Shown here: positions 15,564 to 25,824 of the stretch, in pieces
Layout of the letters: the number at the start of each line of letters is the position of its first letter
Numbering within the stretch: the first letter of the stretch is position 1
IMG/VR virus record: IMGVR_UViG_3300025132_007932
Location: 34,425 to 98,424 of that record
DNA length: 64,000 bases
Direction: 5' to 3' (one strand)
DNA from: a virus
Notes under the pieces: model-generated
The model's input: only the letters and a program-made list of their open reading frames with translations
Databases searched by the model: none
Told to the model about the DNA's origin: nothing
Made by a program: the position numbers and the translations under genes

Positions 15564-16604
15564 ATGAGAAAAAAGACAAAACTTATAGATGATAAGTTTA
15601 TTAATAAAAGTCGTAAAGAGTTTATAGATAACGCGGCTAAAAATTTTGAAGGAGTTGCCGACAAAGACTGGCCAAATCAAATGCCATTCCAAAGCGGTCT
15701 TTATAACTCTGATGTCCCAGAGCCGTTGCTAGAGTTTAAGTTAGCCCCAGGCGCTTCTCTAATAGACTCGCAGGGAATCAGAAACGGTAAACACAATGCG
15801 TTTATCATACTTGGTTCTGATCGACCAGATTCTTTAAAGTCTGGCTATGGAGGCAAAGGGGCTAACAGAGCAAACACAATTGATTTAGTTGTTGGCAGAA
15901 TGTCTTGTGCGAGAAATGGAAAAGGACCAAAAGACGGTTCACATGTAGACAATATGTTTGGATGTGATGCTGCCCGAGTGTATATTAGTCAGCTGACAGA
16001 TATAGATAACAATTTTGGGTTAGCATCCGGCAAAATCGGTAGCGCTATGGCTCGCTCTGGGATAGGAATCAAAGCCGACGGCGTTAGGATTATTGGTAGA
16101 GAAGGCGTAAAAATTGTCACTGGTAAATGCGACGGATGTAAATATGGATTTATGAAAGGAGAGCAAAACTCTCTAGGAGGCAAAATTGTTAGGCCCGCCC
16201 CGGGAATTGAGTTTCTGGCTGGTAATAATACCGGTACGAGAAAGGTCTGGGGAGGATTTAGAAAGCCAGGATTTGAGTATATCCCCTATATGCAGCCGGT
16301 CCCCTTGGGCTTCCAAACCAGAGATGCATTTAGGGAACTTAGTTTTTTAGTAGATAAGCTTTGGGCTGCAGTTTTTAATTTTATGTTTATTCAGGGTATT
16401 TATAACTCTATAATTGGAATTACTTCCTGGCCATTCGACTCAGCATCACATGGTATAGGCGCCTCATTTGCAGCCGCTATGTTTATACCTTGGGTTGCGG
16501 AACCGCTCTATAGTATGAGAACTCAAAAGTTAGAGTGGGAAGTCAACTACTTACAGCCGTTTGGTTACAAATATATCTGCAGTAGAAACGTTAGAACAAC
16601 GTAA
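15564..16604 (+). CDS. Probable tail/baseplate protein, function unknown
   Basis: A 346-residue protein, preceded by AAGGA, between the peptidase hub gene and the 2329-residue protein. The middle holds many Gly-rich turns (GLASGKIGSAMARSGIGIKA, IIGREGVKIVTG) that suggest repeated beta strands, and one Cys pair (KCDGCKYG). Near residue 270-310 there are moderately hydrophobic segments (LWAAVFNFMFIQGIYNSIIG, IGASFAAAMFIPWVAEPLY). The repeating short beta pattern may be a small spike or beta-helix-like domain. I recognise no named family. Confidence 0.6.
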   Translation: MRKKTKLIDDKFINKSRKEFIDNAAKNFEGVADKDWPNQMPFQSGLYNSDVPEPLLEFKLAPGASLIDSQGIRNGKHNAFIILGSDRPDSLKSGYGGKGANRANTIDLVVGRMSCARNGKGPKDGSHVDNMFGCDAARVYISQLTDIDNNFGLASGKIGSAMARSGIGIKADGVRIIGREGVKIVTGKCDGCKYGFMKGEQNSLGGKIVRPAPGIEFLAGNNTGTRKVWGGFRKPGFEYIPYMQPVPLGFQTRDAFRELSFLVDKLWAAVFNFMFIQGIYNSIIGITSWPFDSASHGIGASFAAAMFIPWVAEPLYSMRTQKLEWEVNYLQPFGYKYICSRNVRTT

Positions 16605-16621
16605 TTATAAGAGAGGTTAAT

Positions 16622-19600
16622 ATGGCAGAATCTACATTCTTACCTTATCAAGATAGCAACAATGATGGTATACATAATGATTGTCCAGTAGACATAGTAC
16701 TGGAGCCGAATGTTTGTCCGGATTGCGCTCCTAATCCAAAAGCTTTGGTACCAAGATGGAAAAAAAGAGGCATTACTGAGCCTTTTTTAAACGAAAAAAG
16801 TTGTAAGTTTCAGGTAACAAAGGTAACCCCACACACAGAAATTGTAGATCGTTCTACTATAATAGCTTATGAAAACAACGGCAATGAAGTTCCAGCCGAC
16901 ATACAAGATACGCAGTTAAATAAAAAATTTGAAGAGTATCTTGATGAAGTAATTGATACGTTTTTAACAGAATACGACAAACTGGTTACAACTCCAAACA
17001 TTGAAACCTTGCGTGAGGCGATAGAGTTTACTGCATTTGATTTAGATCCTCGCCCACACTCAAAATTAAAGTTATTATATTCTGTTCCTTTCACTGTTTT
17101 GAATAATTTAGAAGAAGACGAGGAAGAAGAAGAAACAGAAGAGCCAAAATTAGACGATATTACTGTAAAGTATAATGCAACTGATATGGCAATTAAACTA
17201 ATAAGAGTAAGAAAAGGCTTAGGTTTATACAATAGGTACCTGAAAGTTTATAGAGCTATCGAAGGTGGTAATATATGGTACGAAGAAACTGGCTCTCTTT
17301 TCAACTTAGAAGTTTACGGAGATATAGGATTTTTCCCTGATTGTGAAATGGCGGATCTATTAACACAACTAGATTCGTTTCTAAACCAAAAAGGGTATAA
17401 TATTCCCGGCGCTGGCGTAGCAGGATATTTTGCAAAAAAAGTTACGAAGCTACAATTTACATTCACAGGAAAGAGAAAATTAAAGAAGCTTCGCGCTTGG
17501 ACCGCTGGATGCCCACATACACCCAAAACATGGGGCCCCAAAAAACTTAAATCTCTCAACAATAGATCCGCCTGGAAAAACCCAACAGCAGTTGGCTATC
17601 TAATTAAATTATTTGAAATGGAAAGGGATCTGACCGCTCGTAGGCCAAAGCCATGGCTGGAGTTTTTAGAAGAGCACACTTATCCAAAAATTTACTCAAC
17701 CGATTCAACAATAGACGAAGACGAAGATCCAGAAAGCCCTTCGAAAAAATCCAAGAAAAAGAAAAAAACTGCACTTAGCTGTGTTGGTGACAGCTTGATG
17801 GGTGAAGCAAAACAACTCGGCCAAGATATTATGGATGAAGTCTTTAGTATCGGTGACGCTATCGCATATCAATTCCACAAAAATCTTTGTAGAGAAAACT
17901 TATCTGAAGTCATCGATGACTGGGCTGATACAATTGGAGAAAATGGAAACTTTGGCGATGTTGCCTCAATGGGAGCAGAGCAAGCTTACAAAGAACTCAT
18001 AGCTAGTGACGATGTGTTTGTTAGAATGTGCGCTAATTTTATTGGCTCCTCGATTGGTGTTGGAGGAAGTCCCGTAGGAAGCTTGGACGATGTTTGGTAC
18101 CACGGGTTCGATGAGATTAAAATTTGTGGATTGTTCGATTTAATTTTGGACATGCTTAAATGTCTCTTAAACGGTCTCACTCTTGAAGAAGCACTGGCCG
18201 GAATGATCAGATCTGCATTAAATGCTATGGGTGTTGAGAACTTCGGTTCATTGTTTGTCGGATTGCCACCAGAAAAACAAGCAGAGCTTGACGCTTTGGT
18301 TCAAAGAAAATTAAACAGCGGCGATATTTTTGCTGCAGGCTCTGATCTTCAAAAACTCAGTGATGCAATCGAAGGCGGTGGTACCGGCTCAAGAAATGAT
18401 CCTCAAAACCGAGGCCAGGTAACGTATACCAAGCCTTGGGAAAAGGAAGAAGTGGTACAAGCGGAAAGAGACAATAAGCGTACCGGTGGAGGAGATGCGG
18501 AAGTTCCGGGTGTTCCTAAGAACGAAAACGCAATCACTGGCCAAAGAAACGAAAGAACTCTTGCGCAACAATTTGGATCAATATCAGAGAATGCCAATAA
18601 TGAATTAAGCGACGATAATATTATGGAAGCTTATATCAAGGCTTTGATTGAGGTTTATTCTCAAGACCTTATGAGCTTGTTGGATGAACTTAATAAATTT
18701 CCCGGCGCTCAATTTGTAGCTAAAATATTTGCTACATTAGATTGTCCAATGCCTCCAATTTTCAATCCCGGATTATTTGATTGGCTTAAAGATCTGACTT
18801 TGCCCTTCTGTCGAAACATGTCAGATTTGACATTTCCAAGATTTGAAAACCCGTTTGCTGAAATAGCCAACTTAAAAGATATTTTGTATCTACTTTGGCT
18901 TATTGCACTGTGGGTGATCCAGCAGCTTATTATGAAAATTATTATGATGATTTTGATTAGGCTTTGTGAATTATTCTCAGATATCATATGTAAAGCTTTG
19001 GCAACCGTTGGAAATCTGGCTGCATCCTTACCTGATATTATTAGTGGTAAGGAGACATTTGCCAGTGTTATCCGAGAGTCTATCTGCGGCCCAGATGCCT
19101 CAGACGAACAAGTTAACGATACAATTGTTGATATGATGGAGAGCCTTGGGGCTACGTCAATTTCACCAGACGGCGCGGCCGCAATGGGCAATAGAGAGAG
19201 ATTGATCCAGTTTGCAGAGGATATATCTTCTGCAACCACACGCTCTGAATTAATGGAATCTTTCCTTGGGGAACCAAGCGATCAGGTTCTCAGTGTTGTC
19301 GATCAGCTGATTGATTTTGAATATCCAGAGCTTCGCGAAGGATTACCAAACAAAAGAGCAATTGGTTCTTTACTTGGCAATTGCGGTAATCTTATGCCGG
19401 CAGAATTTAAAGAAGATATGAGAAATTTCTTGGAGGGCCTGCCCCCTGATGATGAAATGCCGGCCAACCCGTCACTCTGTGCCACACCTGGGCAAATAGA
19501 GCAATTCAAAGAATTAAGATGTAGTCTTCTTGAAGGGAGAGCTACTAAAGAACAGTGTGACACTATGTTTGATGCCCTCAGAGGGAACGATCCAGATAAC

Positions 19601-22600
19601 CCCGGGTTCTTATCTGACTTGGAAGATTTGACACAGATGATGCAAGACGGAATTCCAAAATATATGGAAGATATGATGCCTCCGTTGGTTTCCGATCCTG
19701 GGTGTGATAATGGATTATTGCCGTTCGAGCCGGCAGAAATAACAGAATTATCTCAAAATGGATTTGGAGGAAGTTGGGAACAACTAAAGATAGCATATTC
19801 AACAGATATGCTTGGAAACGGAAATTTCCGAAATTCAGATTCAAACTGGGGATTGTTAAACATGGTTATGTCTGATACGATGGGTAATCCATTGTCGGTC
19901 CACCACAGGAAGGTTTTTGCGCAAGAAAACTACGTTGACTATTATATTGATACCACAGAATTGCCTGCCGCAGCAAACCAAGAGCCGCTTTCAATTTTAG
20001 GTATACAAATTTTTGGTAGCCCTTTTGAAAAAGCGCCAAGCGTCGAACCAATTCAACAACAAAGAGGGGCTTACCCGCTTTATGTGGCAGAGCACCTATA
20101 CATACAATTGAAGGATATTAGAAATCAAGTAAGCGGAGAAGGCGCCACTGATCCAAAGCACAATCTTGCAACGTTTAGATCAACAAACGCAAGTATGAGA
20201 GATAGACAGATCATTAAATCGTTTAAAGACCTGGGATTTGATGGCCCATATGGTCCTGATCCCGACCCTCTTTCTATGCCTGATTTGGGTTATAATGTAA
20301 CGTCCTTAATAAAAATGGATCCATCTAAATCAGGTGGAGGTTATGTTAGGTTTATTAGAAATGCAAGAAAAGCAGATCCAGACATGACATTGTCATTCTT
20401 TGATAACGGCTATGGATTAAGAAGAGATTTAGCCGGCGCCCGGGCATCCCTGGCGCCAGAACTCAATCCGGAGACGCAAGCTCGACCATCTACAGGTAAA
20501 GGCGATACGATTCAAGGTTATACACTCGGCAGTGAGATAAATATATTCTTATCTGATATTGTCAACCCAAGACCAGTACCACCACCTCCCCCGGGCCCGG
20601 GTGAAGGAGCAGTGACTACCGACGACCCACCAGATCCAGTGCCCTTTAACCTGCCAACAGATAATATTAGATTGCAAATATTTGATTTAGTAAACTTGAA
20701 TTCTGACGCCGCCGGCGCAGCAGCAGCAGGCGTTAAAGAAAGAGAGGCGGACCGTGAAGGAGATGATCTTAGTGAAGTTTCCCAACTTAAGAGCCTTAAG
20801 TATGAATTTATGGGAGTTGATGACAACCTAAAAGACGTCGACGCTTCCCAGTTCCCACAGTTCTATGACTCGTTTGTTTCAGAGCAAAGTCAAATACCAC
20901 AAGCAAGATTACTTTCAGATTTAACGGGAATTCCAGTTGGAGAATGCGTAACGCTACACAATGATGTAATGAACTCAGTTTACAGAGCACTTTTAGATAC
21001 AATTCTAGACACAGACGCTTCACTGGTTGAAAGCTTGGATGAACGGGAAGTCGGCGAAGGCCACCCTGGATACAATGTGCCTCCGTCATTTATATATGGA
21101 GCAGAACTAGATGCAATAACCCCAGATATGTTCGATTATGTTGTCCCACAATCAATTAGGGATGATTCCGAATACAGAGATTCTGGGGATGAAAATCTTA
21201 TGAAAGATCTTGAAATCAAAGACTATGATAAAGATGGAATCGAATTCGATTGGCGCTCCATCAGAAATGGAGATTTAGTCTTGGGAGTTAGTAGAGACGC
21301 CTTCAATAATGAAACAGCAGGTACCCCGGAATTAACTCGCGTTGTATATTTAGATCCCAAGAAGTTTGGAGGCAGATATCTACGACCCAAGGTCACGGTC
21401 AAGCCACAAGTAAATATGGGGTGGATGGGCTTCGCTGATGCATTATTCCCTCAAATTAGCCCCTGCAAGCCACAGCGCACTGATATGGTCGATTTTGGAG
21501 ACATTAGTGATACTATAAATGATGAGCTAATGTTCATCTCTCATGATCAAAGACTTAAAGAAAGTAAAGAGTGCGCCATAGAAAAGCCATTCAACAGGAT
21601 TCTAGAGCGCTCAGGAAAGGCGGGAGTTCACGGAGTCATTAGAGCAGCTTGTAGAATCTTTGGTTCTACGTATATGATTTTAGGTATGCCGGTGTTTAGT
21701 AAAATTGCACCAAGATTCCCAGATAATTTTAGTAACGTTTATGCTGCATATATTGTTGAAATAATGGAACAAGCGTGTAAAGATGCTCAAAATGGAGCTT
21801 GGTCTTGGTTTAATCCATTCAAGGACAACGATTTTTGGTATTCATTCCTTGAGCAAGCTGTGCAAACTTATGGGCGACTAGTGGATGATGGAAAAATAGC
21901 AGATCCTCCCAAGTATATTTTAGACATCTTATGGGACTTAACACCGCGCGGATCACTTGGAGACATGAGCAGTGGTTTAGGCAACGGGCTCTCACTCAAC
22001 TCTGCGCAAGTTTACTACGACTATCCTTGGAGAAGTGATTGGTGGGAATCGGTATTTTCTGGAGAAATAAGTATTTTCAAAAGTTTAAGCAAATACAGAA
22101 AAGAAACGGCTCTTGCAACTGTTGCCAAGTACGAAGAAGCTTGCAAGATTATTTTGCAAGAGTTCATAAGAAATGAATTAAACTGGACTGGCGAAAACTT
22201 TATGAAGAACTTAAAGACCACTGGGCTTACTCCAAAGCACTATGATCTTGATTACTTCCTTTTAGAGCAGATGACTGCCGGCGGAATACCACCGAGAGAT
22301 GTTCCCGGTAGAGAGTACACCGGTCCGTCTGGATCTAACAGGCCCGAAGCTGATGTTCCTGGTTTAGATTTAGAGTGGCCTGTTAAAGAAGTGTTATTAG
22401 GTGGAAGCAAAGTACAAGGCCAGGACTACTATACAAACGGTGGGGAATTGATGTATTTGGACGGCGGAAAAGAATATGTCGGACCGTACCACATAGCTTT
22501 AGACTCTGAGGGCGAAGAAGTCTTCAAAGCCGGAGATGCATCGGCTCCAGTAGACAGCGCAAATCATGATCCAGATCAGCCAACATTGAAAGTATTGGCC

Positions 22601-23611
22601 AATTCCACTGTCGTCCCGATTGGCTCTGTAGAGACTTGGACTGGCACCCGGCCGCTTAGCTTTACCGCTGACCAGCCATTCGCAATACAAATGTACACAT
22701 CTATTAATGGCACCAAATATGCCCCGAGTGATGCAATTAGTCTTATAAGATCTCACCCGGATCAGTCACAATTAATCTCGGAAGTTTATCCAGGTACGAT
22801 GAAGAACCTTAAAGATGAAGAAGGTAATATAATTGGTATAGAAGGTGAACTGGGAGTTAGGCATGGTATAACATTCTGGATTGGCTCAGAGTCAACTGCA
22901 GCAGAAATCGTCTCAGTTGAAATAGATGCTCTAGACTATACACTAGATAGGGCGACAAAATTTGAAGGAAATAGTCCTATTTTGTGGTGCCTGCTGAGGA
23001 ATCTAAAAAATCATAAAAAGTTTAAATTAATATCACACTATGTGTTTCCGTTAAACAAGGTTGCTGCGACATTGGCAATCTACTGCACTGAAAACTTTAT
23101 TAATTCAATAGGTCAAATTTCTGTAGGAAATAATTCTACTTATGGATTCTTCTCGTTCAACAAGTATAGCCCTTGGGGATACGCAGATAAAGAATATACT
23201 GGTAAACCTGGCTCCCGCGCCAGCATAGACACAGAGCTTGTTGAATCAGGCAGTAGAAAGTATCTGAAAGTAGATTTCACACAAGAAGGAAATCCAGGCT
23301 GGGCTTCTTTTGCTGATCGAAACCCCGGTTTTTGGGCTGGCCTGTGGGTTAAGCACTGGGATAAGTGGGATAGAATATTGCTTAGAAAGTCGACTTCTAA
23401 ATTGAAAATTTTATTTAACGCATATTATAACAATAGGAATTTTGGAGGTCCAAAAATGAAAGCACCGAAGGGATCACAAATTTGGGCCCAAGGTCTTAGC
23501 GAGGCTCTTAAGCCGGCCCCAGGAGCGAGCTACAAGCCTGACTGGGCGAAGTTTGTTGGTAATGCTTGGAACGCAGAAGGTGGATTGTGCGACAAATTTG
23601 ATTCAGATTAG
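16622..23611 (+). CDS. Giant tail-associated protein (2329 residues)
   Basis: The gene has a GAGAGG ribosome site and one uninterrupted frame of almost 7 kb. The N-terminus contains a Ca-binding-like loop (DSNNDGIHND) and a Cys cluster. An acidic run lies near residue 165, a Lys-rich run near 375, and a Pro-rich linker (VPPPPPGPG) near 1320. Around residues 755-790 is a strongly hydrophobic helical stretch (LYLLWLIALWVIQQLIMKII, then MMILIRL), unusual for a tail protein. Located between the hub-like gene and gp25, it is probably a baseplate-hub or central-spike component, possibly one that enters the host membrane. I do not recognise a family, so this role is inferred from position. Confidence 0.7.
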   Translation: MAESTFLPYQDSNNDGIHNDCPVDIVLEPNVCPDCAPNPKALVPRWKKRGITEPFLNEKSCKFQVTKVTPHTEIVDRSTIIAYENNGNEVPADIQDTQLNKKFEEYLDEVIDTFLTEYDKLVTTPNIETLREAIEFTAFDLDPRPHSKLKLLYSVPFTVLNNLEEDEEEEETEEPKLDDITVKYNATDMAIKLIRVRKGLGLYNRYLKVYRAIEGGNIWYEETGSLFNLEVYGDIGFFPDCEMADLLTQLDSFLNQKGYNIPGAGVAGYFAKKVTKLQFTFTGKRKLKKLRAWTAGCPHTPKTWGPKKLKSLNNRSAWKNPTAVGYLIKLFEMERDLTARRPKPWLEFLEEHTYPKIYSTDSTIDEDEDPESPSKKSKKKKKTALSCVGDSLMGEAKQLGQDIMDEVFSIGDAIAYQFHKNLCRENLSEVIDDWADTIGENGNFGDVASMGAEQAYKELIASDDVFVRMCANFIGSSIGVGGSPVGSLDDVWYHGFDEIKICGLFDLILDMLKCLLNGLTLEEALAGMIRSALNAMGVENFGSLFVGLPPEKQAELDALVQRKLNSGDIFAAGSDLQKLSDAIEGGGTGSRNDPQNRGQVTYTKPWEKEEVVQAERDNKRTGGGDAEVPGVPKNENAITGQRNERTLAQQFGSISENANNELSDDNIMEAYIKALIEVYSQDLMSLLDELNKFPGAQFVAKIFATLDCPMPPIFNPGLFDWLKDLTLPFCRNMSDLTFPRFENPFAEIANLKDILYLLWLIALWVIQQLIMKIIMMILIRLCELFSDIICKALATVGNLAASLPDIISGKETFASVIRESICGPDASDEQVNDTIVDMMESLGATSISPDGAAAMGNRERLIQFAEDISSATTRSELMESFLGEPSDQVLSVVDQLIDFEYPELREGLPNKRAIGSLLGNCGNLMPAEFKEDMRNFLEGLPPDDEMPANPSLCATPGQIEQFKELRCSLLEGRATKEQCDTMFDALRGNDPDNPGFLSDLEDLTQMMQDGIPKYMEDMMPPLVSDPGCDNGLLPFEPAEITELSQNGFGGSWEQLKIAYSTDMLGNGNFRNSDSNWGLLNMVMSDTMGNPLSVHHRKVFAQENYVDYYIDTTELPAAANQEPLSILGIQIFGSPFEKAPSVEPIQQQRGAYPLYVAEHLYIQLKDIRNQVSGEGATDPKHNLATFRSTNASMRDRQIIKSFKDLGFDGPYGPDPDPLSMPDLGYNVTSLIKMDPSKSGGGYVRFIRNARKADPDMTLSFFDNGYGLRRDLAGARASLAPELNPETQARPSTGKGDTIQGYTLGSEINIFLSDIVNPRPVPPPPPGPGEGAVTTDDPPDPVPFNLPTDNIRLQIFDLVNLNSDAAGAAAAGVKEREADREGDDLSEVSQLKSLKYEFMGVDDNLKDVDASQFPQFYDSFVSEQSQIPQARLLSDLTGIPVGECVTLHNDVMNSVYRALLDTILDTDASLVESLDEREVGEGHPGYNVPPSFIYGAELDAITPDMFDYVVPQSIRDDSEYRDSGDENLMKDLEIKDYDKDGIEFDWRSIRNGDLVLGVSRDAFNNETAGTPELTRVVYLDPKKFGGRYLRPKVTVKPQVNMGWMGFADALFPQISPCKPQRTDMVDFGDISDTINDELMFISHDQRLKESKECAIEKPFNRILERSGKAGVHGVIRAACRIFGSTYMILGMPVFSKIAPRFPDNFSNVYAAYIVEIMEQACKDAQNGAWSWFNPFKDNDFWYSFLEQAVQTYGRLVDDGKIADPPKYILDILWDLTPRGSLGDMSSGLGNGLSLNSAQVYYDYPWRSDWWESVFSGEISIFKSLSKYRKETALATVAKYEEACKIILQEFIRNELNWTGENFMKNLKTTGLTPKHYDLDYFLLEQMTAGGIPPRDVPGREYTGPSGSNRPEADVPGLDLEWPVKEVLLGGSKVQGQDYYTNGGELMYLDGGKEYVGPYHIALDSEGEEVFKAGDASAPVDSANHDPDQPTLKVLANSTVVPIGSVETWTGTRPLSFTADQPFAIQMYTSINGTKYAPSDAISLIRSHPDQSQLISEVYPGTMKNLKDEEGNIIGIEGELGVRHGITFWIGSESTAAEIVSVEIDALDYTLDRATKFEGNSPILWCLLRNLKNHKKFKLISHYVFPLNKVAATLAIYCTENFINSIGQISVGNNSTYGFFSFNKYSPWGYADKEYTGKPGSRASIDTELVESGSRKYLKVDFTQEGNPGWASFADRNPGFWAGLWVKHWDKWDRILLRKSTSKLKILFNAYYNNRNFGGPKMKAPKGSQIWAQGLSEALKPAPGASYKPDWAKFVGNAWNAEGGLCDKFDSD

Positions 23612-23643
23612 CAATGACGTCTAATTAAATAAGGAGGTAGTTT

Positions 23644-24012
23644 ATGGCTTCACTAGGTGTGGCATTACCATTGACTCTTGATTCGGGCGATGGATTTACA
23701 ATGCTAAAAGATTTTAAAAAAACAATCAGGCAAAATTTAAAGATGTTAATACTGACAAACCCAGGGGAAAGAATAATGGAACCCAATTTTGGAGTTGGTA
23801 TGAGAACTTATTTATTTGAAAATTATCATGAGGATGTCACGACAAGGATAGAAACAAAAATCAAGCAACAAGTCGAGATTTATATGCCAAGCATCCGGAT
23901 TAGAGCGGTCCAGTTTGATACTTCAAATATAGACTCAAACAAATTAGGTGTAACTATAAAGTATGAAGTACCGCAAATTGCAGTAAGAGATTTGCTACAA
24001 TTCACTATTTAA
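23644..24012 (+). CDS. Baseplate wedge protein, gp25/GPW family
   Basis: This 122-residue protein has the usual size and features of gp25. ILTNPGERIMEPNFGVGMRTYLFE is the family core, with the EPNFG turn. The C-terminal half (IRIRAVQFD, then IKYEVPQIAVRDLLQF) matches the mixed strands of the family. In T4, gp25 forms part of the inner baseplate wedge and helps start sheath assembly. A strong AAGGAGG ribosome site precedes it, and it is followed directly by gp6. Confidence 0.9.
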   Translation: MASLGVALPLTLDSGDGFTMLKDFKKTIRQNLKMLILTNPGERIMEPNFGVGMRTYLFENYHEDVTTRIETKIKQQVEIYMPSIRIRAVQFDTSNIDSNKLGVTIKYEVPQIAVRDLLQFTI

Positions 24013-24027
24013 AAAAGAGGATTTTTT

Positions 24028-25824
24028 ATGGCAGATCAACAAAAAAAGATTTTACCTATCAACTACACCAATAGGGACTACGAAAGTATTCGAGACGATC
24101 TGCTGGAAATAGCAGAAAGATTTTACCCCGATACTTTTCAAGATTTTAGTGAGGCTTCCTTTGGTTCTCTGATGTTAGACGCGGTTGCTTATGTCGGTGA
24201 TCAGTTATCATTTTATTTGGATTATAATATCAATGAGTCGTTTATGGATACCTCGTATCAATATAACAATATCTTACGACACGGAAGGATCCTAGGCTAT
24301 AAAAACACTGGACGACCCTCAACCTATGGCAAAGTGGCCCTTTACGTTCTTGTGCCGGCATCTCCAACCGGTATTGGCCCTGACACCAGATACACTCCGG
24401 TAATAAAAAGAGGAAGCACATTTTCAAGTGATACAGGCTTGGCGTTCATGCTCACAGAGAATGTAGACTTTAGCAGACCTGGAACCGTTGTGGTTGTTGG
24501 TAAGGTAGACACCGACACCGGTGCCCCAACTCATTATGCCATCAAGGCCTATGGGCACGTTGTATCTGGAGAGATGGCATCAGAAAAAATTGAAACTGGG
24601 CCATTTGAAAGATTTAAAAGACTCAAGCTCGGCGGATCGAATATTTCAGAAATTATATCTGTGGTCGATGAAAACGGTGATGAGTATTACGAAGTTGACT
24701 ATCTCTCACAAGACATTGTTTACAAAGAGATCCCTAATTTAAATTATCAAAATGATAACGTTGCATCAATACTTAAGCCGTTTCTTGTGAGCAGAAAATT
24801 TGTTCTCGAAAGAGATAGGTTTAGTGCATATCTACAGTTTGGGAGTGGTAAATCGGGAGAAACAAATGTTGTTGCAGATCCTCAAAGGGTCGCACTAGAT
24901 ATTTTTGGAAAAGATTATGTAACAGACACAACCTTCGATCCCTCTAGATTGACAAGAAATGAAAATCTTGGAATTGGCCCATCTAATACATCATTAACAG
25001 TGACTTACCGTGCAACAAATCCAACAAACTCTAATATCGGAGTAGCAGGAATAAACTCGTTATCGTCAGTAGATGTAGATTTTGCGGATAGATCAGTATT
25101 GGCTGCTAGCACTATGCAGGAAGTTTTGGATTCTATAGAGGTCTCAAATGAAACACCAATCGTTGGAGACGTATCAAATGCTTCCAGCGCGGAACTTAAA
25201 AGAAGAGTCTTCGATACTTTTGCAACTCAAAACAGGGCTGTAACCCAATCTGATTATGAAAATTTGGTTTACAGAATGCCGGCAAAATTCGGCGCCATAA
25301 AAAGATGCTCAACTCAGAAGGATCCAAATTCTGCGAAAAGAAACCTAAACATGTATGTGATTTCAGTTGATGATTTTGGAAATTTAACGATGCCAAATAA
25401 TACTATAAAAAATAACTTAAAAACTTGGCTAAATCGTCATAGAATGATAAATGACACTGTTGATATACTTGAGCCCTATCTTATTAACATCGGTATTGAT
25501 TTTATTGTAAGGGCTGCTAGTAATGTTGATAAATTTGATTTATTAGAAAAGTGTGTACAAACTCTATCAAGAAAATATTCGGATCATTTTTACATTGGCG
25601 AACACCTCTATGTAAGTGATATTTATGCTGAATTAAAAAATGTAGAAGGAGTGTTAGACGTCGTAAAGGTAAAGATAAATAACAGAACCGGTGCAGCGTA
25701 TTCTAGTACAAAGATTGACATCAACAAAAATATGTCACCAGATGGAAACTATCTGATTGTACCGAAAAATGCAATTTTAGAATTAAAATATCCAGATGTT
25801 GACATTAAAGGAAAGATTAGATAA
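24028..25824 (+). CDS. Baseplate wedge protein, gp6 / baseplate J-like
   Basis: A 598-residue homologue of T4 gp6. The N-terminus has INYTNRDYESIRDDLLEIAE followed by FPDTFQDF-like residues and FGSLMLDAVAYVGDQLSFYLD, a strong family signature. The middle holds the RVALDIFGKDYV region, and ELKRRVFDTFATQNRAVTQSDYE starts the baseplate J-like half. In T4, gp6 dimers form the ring holding the wedges together. It sits 16 bases after gp25, has an AAAGAGGA ribosome site, and shares one base with the next gene, which is the expected gene order. Confidence 0.88.
   Translation: MADQQKKILPINYTNRDYESIRDDLLEIAERFYPDTFQDFSEASFGSLMLDAVAYVGDQLSFYLDYNINESFMDTSYQYNNILRHGRILGYKNTGRPSTYGKVALYVLVPASPTGIGPDTRYTPVIKRGSTFSSDTGLAFMLTENVDFSRPGTVVVVGKVDTDTGAPTHYAIKAYGHVVSGEMASEKIETGPFERFKRLKLGGSNISEIISVVDENGDEYYEVDYLSQDIVYKEIPNLNYQNDNVASILKPFLVSRKFVLERDRFSAYLQFGSGKSGETNVVADPQRVALDIFGKDYVTDTTFDPSRLTRNENLGIGPSNTSLTVTYRATNPTNSNIGVAGINSLSSVDVDFADRSVLAASTMQEVLDSIEVSNETPIVGDVSNASSAELKRRVFDTFATQNRAVTQSDYENLVYRMPAKFGAIKRCSTQKDPNSAKRNLNMYVISVDDFGNLTMPNNTIKNNLKTWLNRHRMINDTVDILEPYLINIGIDFIVRAASNVDKFDLLEKCVQTLSRKYSDHFYIGEHLYVSDIYAELKNVEGVLDVVKVKINNRTGAAYSSTKIDINKNMSPDGNYLIVPKNAILELKYPDVDIKGKIR

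Noticed and set aside
18709-19239. 176-residue minus-strand frame
   Set aside because: It is the opposite-strand shadow of the 2329-residue gene.
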